A stretch of DNA of 64,000 bases. Source: Verrucomicrobiota bacterium. GTDB lineage: Bacteria; Verrucomicrobiota; Verrucomicrobiia; Opitutales; Opitutaceae. The notes beneath the pieces were generated by a model, which saw only the letters and a list, made by a program, of their open reading frames with translations, made no database searches and was not told the origin of the DNA. Position numbers and translations under genes: made by a program. Position 1 is the first letter of the stretch; every line of letters starts with the position of its first letter. The stretch lies in the NCBI GenBank assembly GCA_016235555.1, contig JACRKC010000080.1:62001-126000 (forward strand), written 5' to 3'. This document shows, in pieces, positions 1 to 10,100 of this stretch.

Positions 1-646
1 CGACGCGGCCCTCGGTGACGAGCACTTCGACGGCAGCGGCGTCGAGGCGCACGCTGAACGCGGTGCCGACCGCGCGCACGTCGACGCCGCGGGCATTCAC
101 GATGAAGGGGCGCGATGGATTTTTCGCGACGGTGAAATAGGCCTCGCCGCTGACGAGGATGGCGCGGCGTTCGGTGGCGGTGAACGCGGTGGTGACGGCC
201 GCGCCGTGGTTGAGCTCGACCGAGGAACCGTCTTCGAGAATGCGGCGCTTGAGGTCGACGCCGGCGACGGGTGCGGGGGTTGGGGCGGCGGGCGTCGCCC
301 GCCACCACACGGCGGCGAGCGTGATGGCTGCGGCGGCGGCGAGCGTGGTCGGCACGAGCCAGTGGATTTTCCGCGGCGGCGGCGCGGACCGCGCCGGCGG
401 ACGGGCCAGGAGGTCGGGATTCGGTTCCGCGCTGTGCTCGGGGCGCCACGTGGCGAGCGCGGTGAAATCGGCGACCGTGCCGCGGTGCAGCGCGAGCCAT
501 TCGCCGTGGCGCGGATCGGCCGCGAGCCAGTCGAGAAACGCATCCTGCTCCGCCGGCGTGAGGCCGCGGTCGCGGCGCACGAGCCACTCGGCGGCGGCGG
601 CGGCGCGGTGGCGGGCCTCCGGAGAATCGGGTTCGGGGCGCTTCAT
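1..646 (-). CDS. FecR-family anti-sigma regulator (3' end outside window)
   Basis: Anti-sigma regulator of the FecR type, cut by the left window edge, with about 215 N-terminal residues visible. Such proteins sit in the inner membrane, hold an ECF sigma factor on the cytoplasmic side and receive a signal from an outer-membrane TonB receptor. Seen: an N-terminal DUF4880-like region (about residues 10-60, including 'AEWLVRRDRGLTPAEQ'), one membrane segment at about 96-116, then the start of the periplasmic FecR domain with 'GEAYFTVAKNPSRPF' and 'VRAVGTAFSVR'. The ATG at 646 lies 151 bases downstream of the stop of an ECF sigma gene on the same strand, the usual order. The matching receptor is expected beyond the left edge (inference). 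Confidence 0.9.
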   Translation of the reverse strand, partial: MKRPEPDSPEARHRAAAAAEWLVRRDRGLTPAEQDAFLDWLAADPRHGEWLALHRGTVADFTALATWRPEHSAEPNPDLLARPPARSAPPPRKIHWLVPTTLAAAAAITLAAVWWRATPAAPTPAPVAGVDLKRRILEDGSSVELNHGAAVTTAFTATERRAILVSGEAYFTVAKNPSRPFIVNARGVDVRAVGTAFSVRLDAAAVEVLVTEGRV

Positions 647-689
647 GGGTGGCGAGGCGGAGGGCAGGCGCGTGCTGGCCGGCAATTTC

Positions 690-745
690 GTGGCACGGGT
701 CTCCCGACCCGTGTTCGGCCCCACGGGTCAGGAGACCCGTGCCAC
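690..745. repeat. Paired palindrome, family A (copy 1)
   Basis: Two small palindromes in inverted orientation, each built on CACGGGT/ACCCGTG, starting GTGGCACGGGTCTCC and ending GGAGACCCGTGCCAC. It fills the gap between the sigma and FecR genes. Related copies are at 23860-23918 and, inside a gene, at 43245-43303. The architecture resembles a REPIN. Confidence 0.85.
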
Positions 746-797
746 TTCGGACCATCACTGCCCAGCAGGCTCGTGTGATTGGAAGGCTCGGGGCGTT

Positions 798-1364
798 TCA
801 TCGCGGGGAAGTCCGGCAGCCGGCGCGGCGTAGCATGAAATCCGTGCAGCGTTCGGTGCCGATGGCGAGTTGCGCGGCGACCGTGCGGTCGGAGATGCCG
901 AGCTTCTCGCCGATTTCGCGCTGTGTGAGGCTGTAGACGAGGCGGAGCGTCATCACCTGGCGGCAGCGGTCGGGCAGGGACTGAATGGCTTCGGTCAAGA
1001 GGGCGAGTTCCTGGTTGCGGGCGACGCTGTCGGGGATGCTGGCATGGTCATCCAAGACGTTTGAGAGGTCCGTTTCCACTAAGGCATCCGTGCGCGAGAC
1101 GGCGTGGCGGCGGAGCTGGTCGAGCGCGAGGTTGCGGGCGGTGGCGAAGAGAAACGCCTTCGGTGCCTGCAACTCGCCGGTGTCGCGGGCGCGCAGCACG
1201 CGCAGAAACGCCTCCTGCACCACATCGTCGATCGCGAGGCGGGGACCGAACCCGCGCGCCAGCCAGGCGCGCAACATCGCCTCGTGCGGCTGCACGTGTG
1301 CGGCGAACCATTCGGCGGGGCTCATGGCAGGCCAGCGGGAAGTGGCGGGGTCGGCCGGGGGCAC
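798..1364 (-). CDS. ECF RNA polymerase sigma factor (FecI-like)
   Basis: Extracytoplasmic-function sigma factor, about 188 residues, that should direct RNA polymerase to receptor genes when its FecR partner is released. Seen: sigma-2 with 'AIDDVVQEAFLRVLRA' and 'APKAFLFATARNLALDQLRR', and sigma-4 with 'SLPDRCRQVMTLRLVYSL' followed by the helix-turn-helix 'TQREIGEKLGISDRTVAAQ'. I chose the GTG at 1364 because the encoded start (VPPADPATSRW) matches that of the paralogue at 6466-7008, which also begins with GTG. An in-frame ATG at 1325 (175 residues) is the alternative. The following gene is the partial FecR. Confidence 0.88.
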   Translation of the reverse strand: MPPADPATSRWPAMSPAEWFAAHVQPHEAMLRAWLARGFGPRLAIDDVVQEAFLRVLRARDTGELQAPKAFLFATARNLALDQLRRHAVSRTDALVETDLSNVLDDHASIPDSVARNQELALLTEAIQSLPDRCRQVMTLRLVYSLTQREIGEKLGISDRTVAAQLAIGTERCTDFMLRRAGCRTSPR

Positions 1365-1517
1365 GACGCATGAGCTAGCGCCGCGGATTGAGAACGCAAG
1401 CGCGGCGAGCGGGGATGGCCGAGCGTGCTTCCATGGGACGTATCGGTGGATGGCGGGCGCGGGGAATCGGCGCCAAAAGGCCAAAGGCAAACTGCCCTTC
1501 GCGTGATACGCGCTTGG

Positions 1518-1578
1518 CAAAACGGGCGCCGGTCCCGGGCGCCCGCGAGAATCGATCGGGGCGTAAAGCCCCTCCCAC
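1518..1578. repeat. Palindromes in gap (family J)
   Basis: The 1365-1595 gap has no credible gene. It holds a palindrome at 1524-1544 (GGGCGCC arms) and the hairpin CGGGGCGTAAAGCCCCTCCC at about 1557-1577. The second hairpin recurs at 51401-51422, inside a larger repeat. Confidence 0.6.
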
Positions 1579-1595
1579 AATCAATCCGGCGTCGC

Positions 1596-4500
1596 TCAGA
1601 AGCTCACCGTCGTCGTGAAGGTGTAGCTGCGGGGGATGATGAAGGAGAACTGGCTCGGCGTCGCGATGCGCTGCGGATTGGTAATGTCACCGTTCGGCGC
1701 GCGCTGCGCGGTCGTGTAGTAGAGCAGCATGTTTTCGTTCAGAAGATTGCTCACGCGGAAGTCGAATTTGAGGCGGAGCTTTTCCAGCTTCATCGTGTAG
1801 CCGATGACGCCGGTCCAGAGTTGGTAGGGTTTGCGGTAGACGGGGTTGGTGGCGTCGACCGACGGATCGTCGGCGGTGGTGGTCGGGCCGGTGCGGATGG
1901 TGTCGCCGCCGCGGTAGCCGATGACTTCCTTGCCGCGGTAGTTGAGGCCGAGGCCGAGGCGGACGTTCTTCAACCGGCCTTCGCGAATCGTGTAGTCGCT
2001 GAAGAAATTGCCGGTGCCTTCGACGAGGCGGGCGACTTTCTGTTCGGCGGCGGTGAGGTTGCGCGCGATTTCGTTGATCTGATTGTAGGAGGAGATGGCG
2101 CCGGCGGCGTCGATCGAGTTGAGCGAGGTGGTGCCGGCGCGGAGGACGGCCTGGCCGGCGACGACATCGACGCCCGCATCGGCGAGGATGTTTTTGAAGA
2201 GCTGGTCGTTCTTGGCGATGTAGGCGCGGGTGTCGGCGTAGGCGTCGACTTCAAACGCATTTTGCAACGCGTAGTTGGCGGAGACGCGCCACTGCGGCGT
2301 GACGTTGGCGGTGAGTTCGAACTCGTAGCCCTTGGAGTTGCGGTTGGCGGTGTCGAAGTAGTTTCCGGGGACGGTCAACATGCCGCGGTTGTTGATGCCG
2401 GCGCCGGAGAGATCGCCGAGGACGTTGGTGTTGGCGAGGGAGTTGAAGAGGTTGCCGAGCGCGTTGGCGAGGCCGCCGTTGGTGCCGGTGCCGCGGCCGA
2501 TGTTGTCCTGCTTGCTGGCGTATTTGCCGGCGCTGAGGGAAATCTTGTCGCCGAGGAGCGAGAAGCGCACGCCGGCATCCCAGCCGGTGGAGACGGAGGG
2601 GACGAAGCGCTCACCGTTGATGCGGAGTTCGCCGGCGGGCGGGAGCCAGGTCTCGGCGTAGTTGCCGTAAACGCTGGCCCACTTCGTGAGGTGGAAGACG
2701 CCGCCAGTGGAGTAAGTGTCGACCGTGCCCTTGAGCACGGGGAGCGAGTAGTCGTCGCGGAAGCGGTCGCCGGCGTATTGGGGCTGCGGGACGTTGGCGG
2801 TGCGCGGGCGGGCGAGGGCCTCGGTGCGCGGGCCGGTGGGCTGGCCGGCGGCGTTTTTCGGGATGTAGCTGAGCGTGAAATAATCGGCGGGCGCGGGCGG
2901 GCGGAAGGTGACCTTGGTGCCGTTCCAGTCGTTGGGCCAGTCGCCGCGGAGGATGATCTGACTGGTGACACTCTCGTAGTCGTCGCGGCGGTAGGCGCCG
3001 AGGAGGTTGAGCTTGCCCTTGAAGAGTTTCGCGCCGACGGCGGCCTGCTGATAGGTGAAGAGATCGTCGACGGAGTTGGTGTCGTTGGGGCGGCCAACGT
3101 CGATCACGTAGTCGGCGCGGAGGTTGCGGCGGAGGCCGGTGACCGGGTTGACGATGTCGTAGTTGCCGGGGGTGATTTGATCGACGGGGCCGTTCCAATA
3201 GACGCGGAGGCGGGCGATCTGGTTGATCCAGTCGCGCGAGGCGAGGAGCGGGTCCTGCACCATCATGCGGAATTTGATGCGGGACGTGTTGGCGTCCGAG
3301 ATGCCGGTCTCGAGGTTGAGGCGGAAATCGCCGAAGCGGGTGTGGTCGAACACGAACGCGGCGTTGGCGCGGCCGTTGCGGGAGCGGCGGGTGACGTGGT
3401 CGAAGTCCTGCGTGGACTCGGAGTAGGGGTTGAGGAAGTTGGGGTTGGTGGTGCCGTCGGGCAGGAGGCGGTTGATGTCGACGAAGACGTTGTTGAGGCC
3501 GCGGGCGACGGTGAAGTGGGTGAGGACCTTGCTGAACGAGTAGTTGCCGGAGACGCCGAGGAAGACGTGCTGGCCGAACTGCTGGTCGAAGGCGACGTGA
3601 AGGTTTTCGTATTTCGTGGCCCACGAATCGCCGCCGAGCGACGTGGATTTGGTCCGGGGCGGGACGTAGAATTTCGGCGCGCCGCGGAGGACGTTTTGGA
3701 AGATGAAGCTGGGGACGTTGAGGGAACCGAGGAGCGGGGCGGCGTCGATGTTGGCGATGGGACCGACGACGAACCGGCCGCCGACGGGGACCGCGGCATT
3801 GGCGTTGCCGCCGAGCGTGTTGGCGTGGCCGTTCCAATCGACGATGGCGCCGCCCATGATGCCGGGAGAGAAGATGTAGTTGTTGACGCCGAAGAAGCCG
3901 ACGCCGCGGGCGTTGGCGTCGGTGGGCGCGGCCGTGATGCGGCCGGTGAAGGTGGTGGTGCCGTCCCAACCGGAGATCTTGTCGCCCATGCCGGAGAGGG
4001 AGGCGTTGCGGTGGTTGTGGCCTTTTTCGCCGGTGACGCGGAAGTTGGCGCCCTTCCACGGGCGGTAGGTGCCGGTGACAGTCACGGCCCGGCGGTTGTA
4101 GTATTCGACGTCGCGCCACGTGTTGGAGTTGTCGAAGAGGCCGTTGAAACGGACGGCGACCTTCGGGTTGATGGCCCAGTTGAGGTCCATCGTGTTGCGG
4201 AAGCTGTTCCACGAACTGATCGCGTTGGAAAACTCGCCGAAGGATCTGCCGGTCTGCGCGCGCTTGAAGAGGCCGTTGGCGGTGCCGCCCATGGAGCCGG
4301 AGCCGAACAGGATGGAGTTGGGACCGCGCGCGAAGTCGAAGCGTTCGAGGTTGTAGCTGTCGTAGTCGTAGTAGGCGGGGAAAAACTCGATCTGCTGCTG
4401 GTTGCTCTGGACGCCGCGGTAGGTGCGACGGATGCGCTCGCCGTCACCGAACTGATTCTGGCGGCCGTCGTCCTCGATTTCGTTGAAGCCGGTGGTCCAC

Positions 4501-5210
4501 TGCTGGGCCTGGGTGAGGAGCGTGATATTGAGCGCCTCGATGAAATCGCGCGTGAGCACCGAGTAGGCGGCGGGCGTGTCCTTGAGGTCGGTGGTCAACC
4601 GGCCGCCGGCGAGCGCGCTGGCGGCGACGAAGCCCTGGTCGCGGGAGGAGTTGACGGTGAAGGGCGAGAGGACTTCGACGCCGTCGTTCTCCTTGGGCGG
4701 GGTGGCGGGGGCGGTTTGGGCCGTGCCGACGATGGCGGGCGCGGTCAGGAGGGCGAGCCAGGCAGTGAGGCGGTTGAGGGGCGTGGGAGATTTCATGGGC
4801 GGGGAAGGTGGTGGGGTCGCGGCTGGCGCGGCGGCGTCGGCTGGGCGCGAGGCCGGTCGGGCGGTGATGGCGATGGCGCGGGCGTCGGCATCCCGGCGGG
4901 CGCGCAGCGGCGTGCGATGGAGCATCGCCTCGAGGGCGGTGAGAGGCGGCAGGTCGCCGCGGACGGCCTGGGTTTGCACGCCGCGCACATCGTCGGGCGA
5001 GTAGAGGAGCTGCTCGGTGGACTGGGCCGCGAAGGCCTTGAGCGTGACGGCGGCGTCGCCGGCGGGGATGTCGAAACTGCGGAGCGCGGCCTCGACCGCG
5101 CCTGCCGCGGGGAGCAACAACCCGACGCCGAGCACGGCGCGCAACGAGGCACGGGCGCGCGCAGAAATGCGGTCGCGAGAGACGCGGCGGTGGAACGGGG
5201 GTCGGGTCAT
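1596..5210 (-). CDS. TonB-dependent receptor with N-terminal STN signalling domain
   Basis: Outer-membrane receptor, 1204 residues from the ATG at 5210, importing an unknown ligand with TonB energy and signalling to FecR. Seen: a basic N-terminus and hydrophobic export segment (about 24-42), an STN domain (about 44-115, 'SFDIPAGDAAVTLKAFAAQS'), a proline/alanine-rich linker, then the plug beginning near residue 181 ('LSPFTV') and a long beta-barrel ending in aromatic 'TVSF'. It closes a sigma-FecR-receptor operon. Odd: the linker contains an internal Met at residue 139 (ATG at 4796) followed by what reads as a complete second signal peptide (139-168), ending just before the plug. The STN part therefore looks like a later addition to a receptor that once had its own start. 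Translation from 4796 is possible. Confidence 0.92.
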   Translation of the reverse strand: MTRPPFHRRVSRDRISARARASLRAVLGVGLLLPAAGAVEAALRSFDIPAGDAAVTLKAFAAQSTEQLLYSPDDVRGVQTQAVRGDLPPLTALEAMLHRTPLRARRDADARAIAITARPASRPADAAAPAATPPPSPPMKSPTPLNRLTAWLALLTAPAIVGTAQTAPATPPKENDGVEVLSPFTVNSSRDQGFVAASALAGGRLTTDLKDTPAAYSVLTRDFIEALNITLLTQAQQWTTGFNEIEDDGRQNQFGDGERIRRTYRGVQSNQQQIEFFPAYYDYDSYNLERFDFARGPNSILFGSGSMGGTANGLFKRAQTGRSFGEFSNAISSWNSFRNTMDLNWAINPKVAVRFNGLFDNSNTWRDVEYYNRRAVTVTGTYRPWKGANFRVTGEKGHNHRNASLSGMGDKISGWDGTTTFTGRITAAPTDANARGVGFFGVNNYIFSPGIMGGAIVDWNGHANTLGGNANAAVPVGGRFVVGPIANIDAAPLLGSLNVPSFIFQNVLRGAPKFYVPPRTKSTSLGGDSWATKYENLHVAFDQQFGQHVFLGVSGNYSFSKVLTHFTVARGLNNVFVDINRLLPDGTTNPNFLNPYSESTQDFDHVTRRSRNGRANAAFVFDHTRFGDFRLNLETGISDANTSRIKFRMMVQDPLLASRDWINQIARLRVYWNGPVDQITPGNYDIVNPVTGLRRNLRADYVIDVGRPNDTNSVDDLFTYQQAAVGAKLFKGKLNLLGAYRRDDYESVTSQIILRGDWPNDWNGTKVTFRPPAPADYFTLSYIPKNAAGQPTGPRTEALARPRTANVPQPQYAGDRFRDDYSLPVLKGTVDTYSTGGVFHLTKWASVYGNYAETWLPPAGELRINGERFVPSVSTGWDAGVRFSLLGDKISLSAGKYASKQDNIGRGTGTNGGLANALGNLFNSLANTNVLGDLSGAGINNRGMLTVPGNYFDTANRNSKGYEFELTANVTPQWRVSANYALQNAFEVDAYADTRAYIAKNDQLFKNILADAGVDVVAGQAVLRAGTTSLNSIDAAGAISSYNQINEIARNLTAAEQKVARLVEGTGNFFSDYTIREGRLKNVRLGLGLNYRGKEVIGYRGGDTIRTGPTTTADDPSVDATNPVYRKPYQLWTGVIGYTMKLEKLRLKFDFRVSNLLNENMLLYYTTAQRAPNGDITNPQRIATPSQFSFIIPRSYTFTTTVSF

Positions 5211-5386
5211 GCCAGCGGGAACGAAACGGGCCGATGGGTGCGGTCCCGATGAGCAGACGGCCGGCCCGGGTGAATCTACTAAAGATCCGCGGAAAAATTT
5301 CCGTCGGGCCGCAGGCGACCACAAAACCGCGCAGGCGAGAGCAAGAACGATGACCGTGAGAAGCACGGCGGCGGGGGCGCACGCGG

Positions 5387-6469
5387 TCAGCGACCGGGGC
5401 GCAGCAGGAGTTCGTCGCCCCGAGGCTCGACGGTCACGCCGAAATCGGTCTCGAGCAGCCGCACGAACGACCCGTAGCTGTCGGCGCGGAAGACGCCGCT
5501 GAAGCGCCGGGCCGCGAGCGCGGCGTCGGTGATCACGAGTTGCTGACGGTTGTAGCGGTTGAACTCGCCGGCGACCTCGGCGAGGGGCGCGGCGTCGAAT
5601 TCGAGGCGGCGTTCCTGCCAGGCGAGTGCGCGCTGCATGGCCGGCGCGGCGACGCGCTCGACGCGCGCCGGAATCAGCGGCGGGGCGGCGCGCGCGGCCG
5701 CGACGGGCACGGTGGCGCGCTCACCGGCGGAGATCAGGTTGTCAGGAGACAGGGGACGGGTGACAGAATGCAGGTCGGTCGCGGTGGCCGCGGTCTTTGT
5801 CTCCTGTCCCCCGTCGCCTGCACGCGCCAGCGTGACCCGGCCATCGGTCACGAGCACCTCGACGGCATCGGGGCGGTGGCGGACGTTGAAGGCCGTGCCC
5901 ACCGCGCGCACGACGACCGGGCCGGCGGCGACGAGGAAGGGACGGGCGGGATCCTTGGCCACGGCGAAAAACACTTCGCCGCGCACGACGCGCACCCGGC
6001 GCTCGCCGGCGGTGAAGGCGAACTCGAGCGCGGAGTCGGTGTTGAGCTGGGCGACGGAGCCGTCGGGCAAGTCGAGTTTACGAAATGCGCCGACCTCGGT
6101 CGCGACGGCTTGCCGGGGAGGGCGCAAACCGGTCGCGCCGAAATACGCGAGCGCAACCGCGGCCGCGGCGCCGAGCGCGACCCACCGACGCGCGAGGCGG
6201 CGGCGCGGGGGCGGGCGCGGTTCGAGCAGGTCGGCGTCGGGTGGCGACGAGGCGGAGGCGGGCGCGGGGAGGGCGGAGAGGCGGTCGAGGCTCCGCCACG
6301 TGCGGTCGAGTTCGGCGAACACCTCGGCGTGGCGCGGGTGTTGTTGCAGCCAGCGGAGGAAGGCCGCGGTCTCGTCGGGCGACATGCCGCGATCGCGCAG
6401 GCTGAGCCACGCGGCGGCGGCGGCCTCGACGAGCTCGGCCGGGGGCGGGCGATCGGCGGGGGGCGTCAT
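5387..6469 (-). CDS. FecR-family anti-sigma/sigma-regulator
   Basis: Inner-membrane regulator of the ECF sigma factor encoded just upstream, 360 residues. Seen: DUF4880-like N-terminus (about 15-60), one membrane segment near 95-115 ('WVALGAAAAVALAYFGA'), the FecR domain ('GEVFFAVAKDPARPF', 'VRAVGTAFNVRHRPDAVEV') and a C-terminal STN-like domain (about 280-355) expected to contact the receptor's STN domain. The ATG overlaps the sigma stop as ATGA, so the two are probably translationally coupled. Odd: about 27 residues between the FecR and C-terminal domains (from about residue 217) are encoded by an inverted-repeat element at 5741-5820 that keeps the frame open. Confidence 0.92.
   Translation of the reverse strand: MTPPADRPPPAELVEAAAAAWLSLRDRGMSPDETAAFLRWLQQHPRHAEVFAELDRTWRSLDRLSALPAPASASSPPDADLLEPRPPPRRRLARRWVALGAAAAVALAYFGATGLRPPRQAVATEVGAFRKLDLPDGSVAQLNTDSALEFAFTAGERRVRVVRGEVFFAVAKDPARPFLVAAGPVVVRAVGTAFNVRHRPDAVEVLVTDGRVTLARAGDGGQETKTAATATDLHSVTRPLSPDNLISAGERATVPVAAARAAPPLIPARVERVAAPAMQRALAWQERRLEFDAAPLAEVAGEFNRYNRQQLVITDAALAARRFSGVFRADSYGSFVRLLETDFGVTVEPRGDELLLRPGR
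5741..5820. repeat. Inverted repeat inside a FecR gene
   Basis: Imperfect inverted repeat wholly within the FecR coding sequence. The left part reads GTCAGGAGACAGGGGACGGG and the right part GTCTCCTGTCCCCCGTCGCC, with about 30 bases between. The frame stays open and encodes a low-complexity linker. It resembles the intergenic paired palindromes of this window, here tolerated inside a gene. Confidence 0.7.
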
Positions 6470-7008
6470 GGGCGGGGGCCGCCGAGCCCGCGGGCGCGCA
6501 GCCAGTCGCGCAGGCGCAGCACGCCGATGGCGACCTGGGCGTTGACGGTGTTTTCGGAGATGCCGAGCTGCGCGGCGATCTCGCGGTGGGACAGGCCGTG
6601 GAGTTTGCGGAGTGTCAGCACGCGGCGGCAGCGTTCGGGGAGGGCCTGGATGGCCTCGGCGAGCAATTGAAGTTCCTGGTCATGAGCGACGGCCTCGGCG
6701 ACACCGGGCCTATCTTCCAAGACGGGCAGGCGCTCGATTTCTGCTATGCCGTCGATCGCGACAATTTTGCGGCGGCGGAAAAAATCGAAGGCGGCATTGC
6801 GCGCGGTGGCGAACAGGTAGGCCTTGGGCGAGCGCAGCGCCGCGTGCTGTTCGCGAGCCTGCAGGAGGCGCGCGTAGGTTTCCTGCACGAGATCGTCGAG
6901 GTCGAGGTGCTCCGGGAAGTGCGCACGCAGATACGCGCGCAACTCGGATTCATGCGGCTGCACGTGCGCGGCAAACCAGCGGGAGGTCTCGGGGTCAGCG
7001 GGGGGCAC
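6466..7008 (-). CDS. ECF RNA polymerase sigma factor (FecI-like)
   Basis: ECF sigma factor of 180 residues, first gene of a complete sigma-FecR-TonB receptor operon (7008 down to 1596). Seen: sigma-2 with 'LDDLVQETYARLLQAR' and 'SPKAYLFATARNAAFDFFRRR' (core binding and -10 recognition), and sigma-4 with 'LPERCRRVLTLRKLHGL' plus the helix-turn-helix 'SHREIAAQLGISENTVNAQ' (-35 recognition). The start is a GTG at 7008. The stop overlaps the FecR start by four bases. It likely activates the receptor at 1596 (inference from order). Confidence 0.93.
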   Translation of the reverse strand: MPPADPETSRWFAAHVQPHESELRAYLRAHFPEHLDLDDLVQETYARLLQAREQHAALRSPKAYLFATARNAAFDFFRRRKIVAIDGIAEIERLPVLEDRPGVAEAVAHDQELQLLAEAIQALPERCRRVLTLRKLHGLSHREIAAQLGISENTVNAQVAIGVLRLRDWLRARGLGGPRP

Positions 7009-7149
7009 GGTGAGAAGTTCGCACCTGCGGCCGCAGCAGGCAAGCGGCGGGTGCTTTGGAACGCGAAAAACGACGTAGCCGCTGGGGTGTTGACCACGGA
7101 GCCCAGCGCGCGTTGACCAAGAAACTGGACGCAGGGCGACGGGGCGCGG

Positions 7150-10100
7150 TCAGAACTTGAGCGTGGTCGTAACCTTGATCTCGGGCGGGGTCATCCGGCG
7201 GAAGCCGTAGGGGATGAGCCGGTTGTTATAGACGAACATGCCGTTGATCATGGGGGCGTCGTAGCTGAGCACGTTGTCGGCGTTGAGCTGCACATCGAGC
7301 CGGTGCTGGTGCAGCTTGAACGGGTAGGCGAGCGAGGCGGAGACGAGGTAATAGGAACTCGCGTAGATGTAGTCGTAGGGGCGGTCGATCTGGTTGGCGA
7401 TGAGGCGGCGGCCGTAGCACTGCGCGCCGGCGCCGAGGCGGAGCCCCTTGAGCCGGCCGGTGCGGAGCGTGTAAACGCCGGTGAGGTTGAATCGCGTCTG
7501 GTAGGTGCCGTTCTGCTCCCGCTCATCCTGAAAGCCGTTCACGGTGTTCTGGATGGTGCGGAGGGAATTGGCGTCGCTGGTGCGGGTGGCGTTGGTGGGG
7601 TCGTTGGCCCACTGCTCCCATTGCGCGGTGTTGGCGGCGACGTAGGCGCGGAAGTCGGCGGCGGTGTCGAACTGGCGGGTCTGCGGCAGCGCGCCATTGG
7701 CGATCAGGCGGAAGGAGTTGCCGACGTTGATGGTGAGGTTGGCCTCGTAGCCTTTGCCGGCGAAGCTGCGGGTGCTCTGGATGGAATTGAGCGCGGCGGT
7801 GACGGTGGGCGAGGAGCTGAAGGTCTCGAGGTAGCGCTCGGGCATCCGGTGGTTCTGCCAGAGGGTGTTCACGGCGCCGACGTTGATGTTGATGGCGCTG
7901 TTCTCCTGCACGGCTTGATAATAGCCGACCGAGCCGACGATCGTGAACGTGTTGCCGCTCGCGAGGCGGAAGCGGAGGCCGACGGACTTGGAGGTGGAGG
8001 GGACGATGTTGGCGCCGGCGAAGGTGCCGTCCATCTTCGGATTGGCGTTGGTCTGGATGGTGAAGCCCTCGGAGTAGTCGGCGTAGGCGCCCACGCGTTC
8101 GAAGGGGAAATACACGAGGCCGAAGGTGCGCGTGTTGTTGAAGGCGACGCGGTTTTCCACGGTGTAGGTGCCGAAGGCACCGGTGGTGCGGTCGCGCGAG
8201 GCGGTGTCGCCGTTGCGCGTGGTGAGTTCGGAACGGTCGCGGCGGAAACCGGCGACGTAGGTGAGGCGGCCGCCAAGATAGTTGCCGGAGGCGGCGACTT
8301 CGTAGGCGTCGTTTTGGTTGGCGGTGTAGCCGTCGGCGGTGGGCACGGCGCGCAGCTCGTAGAGCTGGGAGAAATCGGGGAGACGGCTCGGGAGATTGTC
8401 CCAGTAGCGGTAGAGATTGATGCGGCGGGTGACGTTGTCGGTGATCGGGGTGGTGAGCCGCGGATCGGCGTTCTGCATGTCCCAATACACGATGCGGGAG
8501 TTGGATTTCTGGCGGTGGCCGAAGGCGCTGAGGTTGGTGGTGCCGCCGAAGCCCTTGAGCGGGTAGGCGGCGACGACGCGGAACGTCTGGGAGTCGCGGC
8601 CGGTGCCGTCGATTTTGCGGCCGAGGTAGGACGTGCTGTAGACCTTGCCGAAGTTCGGGTTGCGGAGGCCGCCGGGGAGATTGACGTTGGGATCGATGAC
8701 GGCGTTGGCGAACGGGTTGTTGCCGCCCTCGGCGCCGTAGCGGGCGGTCTGGGCGGCGAGTTGGAACGAGAAGCCGTTGCGGAAGCGGTGGTCGAGGGAG
8801 GCCTGCACGTCAGCGGTGGAGCCGCGGACCGAGACTTCCTCGGGGTTGACGTTGAAACTCTCCGCGGGCGAGGGGATGAGGGCGATGCCGGCCGGATAGG
8901 AACTGATCAGCGGAATGCCCGAGCCGGTGGTGGCCGGTGTGCTGCGGAGGTCGACCAGGCCGATGCCCTCGATGTAGGTGTTGAACCCGGCGGCGGCGCG
9001 GAGGGCGAGACCGGCGGCGGTGGCCTGCGCGGTGGTGAGGGGGCCGGTGACGGGCACGCGGTTCCAGTCGGCGGTCTGGTCGTTGAAACTCGACATGACA
9101 AAGCCGGGGCGCCGGGTGCGGGTGAAATCGGCGTCGAAGCCGAAACGGGTCGATTCAAACGGGTGCCAGGCGAGGCTGGCGGCGTGGCCGACGCTCTTGT
9201 TGACGAAGCGGTCGATGTAGCTCCGCTGGTCGAGGTAGCTGGTGTTGTAGCGGACGGCGAAGTTGCGGGTGAGCGGCTGGTTGAGGTCGAGCGAGGCGCC
9301 GCGGGTGCCGGCGGTATCGGCGCGAAGACGGAAACTGCCGAAACGGCGGTTCTCGGCCTGCTTGGTGATGTAGTTCACGCCGCCGCCGGGGCCGCCCTCG
9401 CCGTAGAGGATGGCGTTGGGGCCGCGGCCGGCCTCGACGCGCTGGACGTTGTATTCCATCGGCGTGGTGGCGCTGAGGAAGTAGTTGCGCGTGCTCGGCT
9501 GCGTGGCCATGCCGCGCAGGCTCACGTTGCTGCCGGAGTCGTGGAGGGCGAGGCTGGCGGGGTTGAGGCTGTTGCCGTTGATGCCGTTGGCTTCGAGCGG
9601 GTGGGAGGAGGTGAGCCACGCGGAGGCTTCGTCGATGTTGAAGACACCGAGGTCGTCGAGGAGGTCGCGGGTGAAGACCTCCATCGTGCCGGGCGTCATC
9701 AGGAGGTTGGTGCGGAGGCGGCCGGCGTTGAGGGTGTCGGCGGCGATGTAGCCGGTGTCCTGCTGGGTCGCGACGACGAAGGGGGAGAGCACGACGGCCT
9801 CGGCGTCCGCGGCGGTCGCGGCCGGGCGCGACACCGGAGCGGGGCCGGCGCTGGCGGTGGTGTCGGCCGCCATGCGCTGCACGGCGAGGGCCTGGGTCGT
9901 GTTGTCCTGCACGGCGACGAGGCGCGTGCCGGCGAGCATGCGATCAAGGGCGGCGCGAGGGGCGAGGTTGCCGCGGATGGCCTTGGTTTGCTCGCCCCGG
10001 ACGGTGTCGGCCATGAAGACGACTTCCTGACCGGACTGTTCGGAGAAGACCCGCAAGGTCGTCGCGGCATCGCCGGCCGGGACGTCGAAGGCCGGGCGGT

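Noticed and set aside
1425-5252. Very long plus-strand open frame (about 1275 codons) opposite the TonB receptor; similar ones at 7303-10353 and 13411-16530
   Set aside because: Compositionally biased Val/Gly/Ala/Glu-rich translations with no domain, caused by GC-rich third positions of the minus-strand receptor genes.
7089-7119. Direct repeat GTTGACCA twice, 23 bases apart, upstream of the sigma gene
   Set aside because: Only 8 bases and without a matching -10 element; it could be a regulatory site but the support is too weak.
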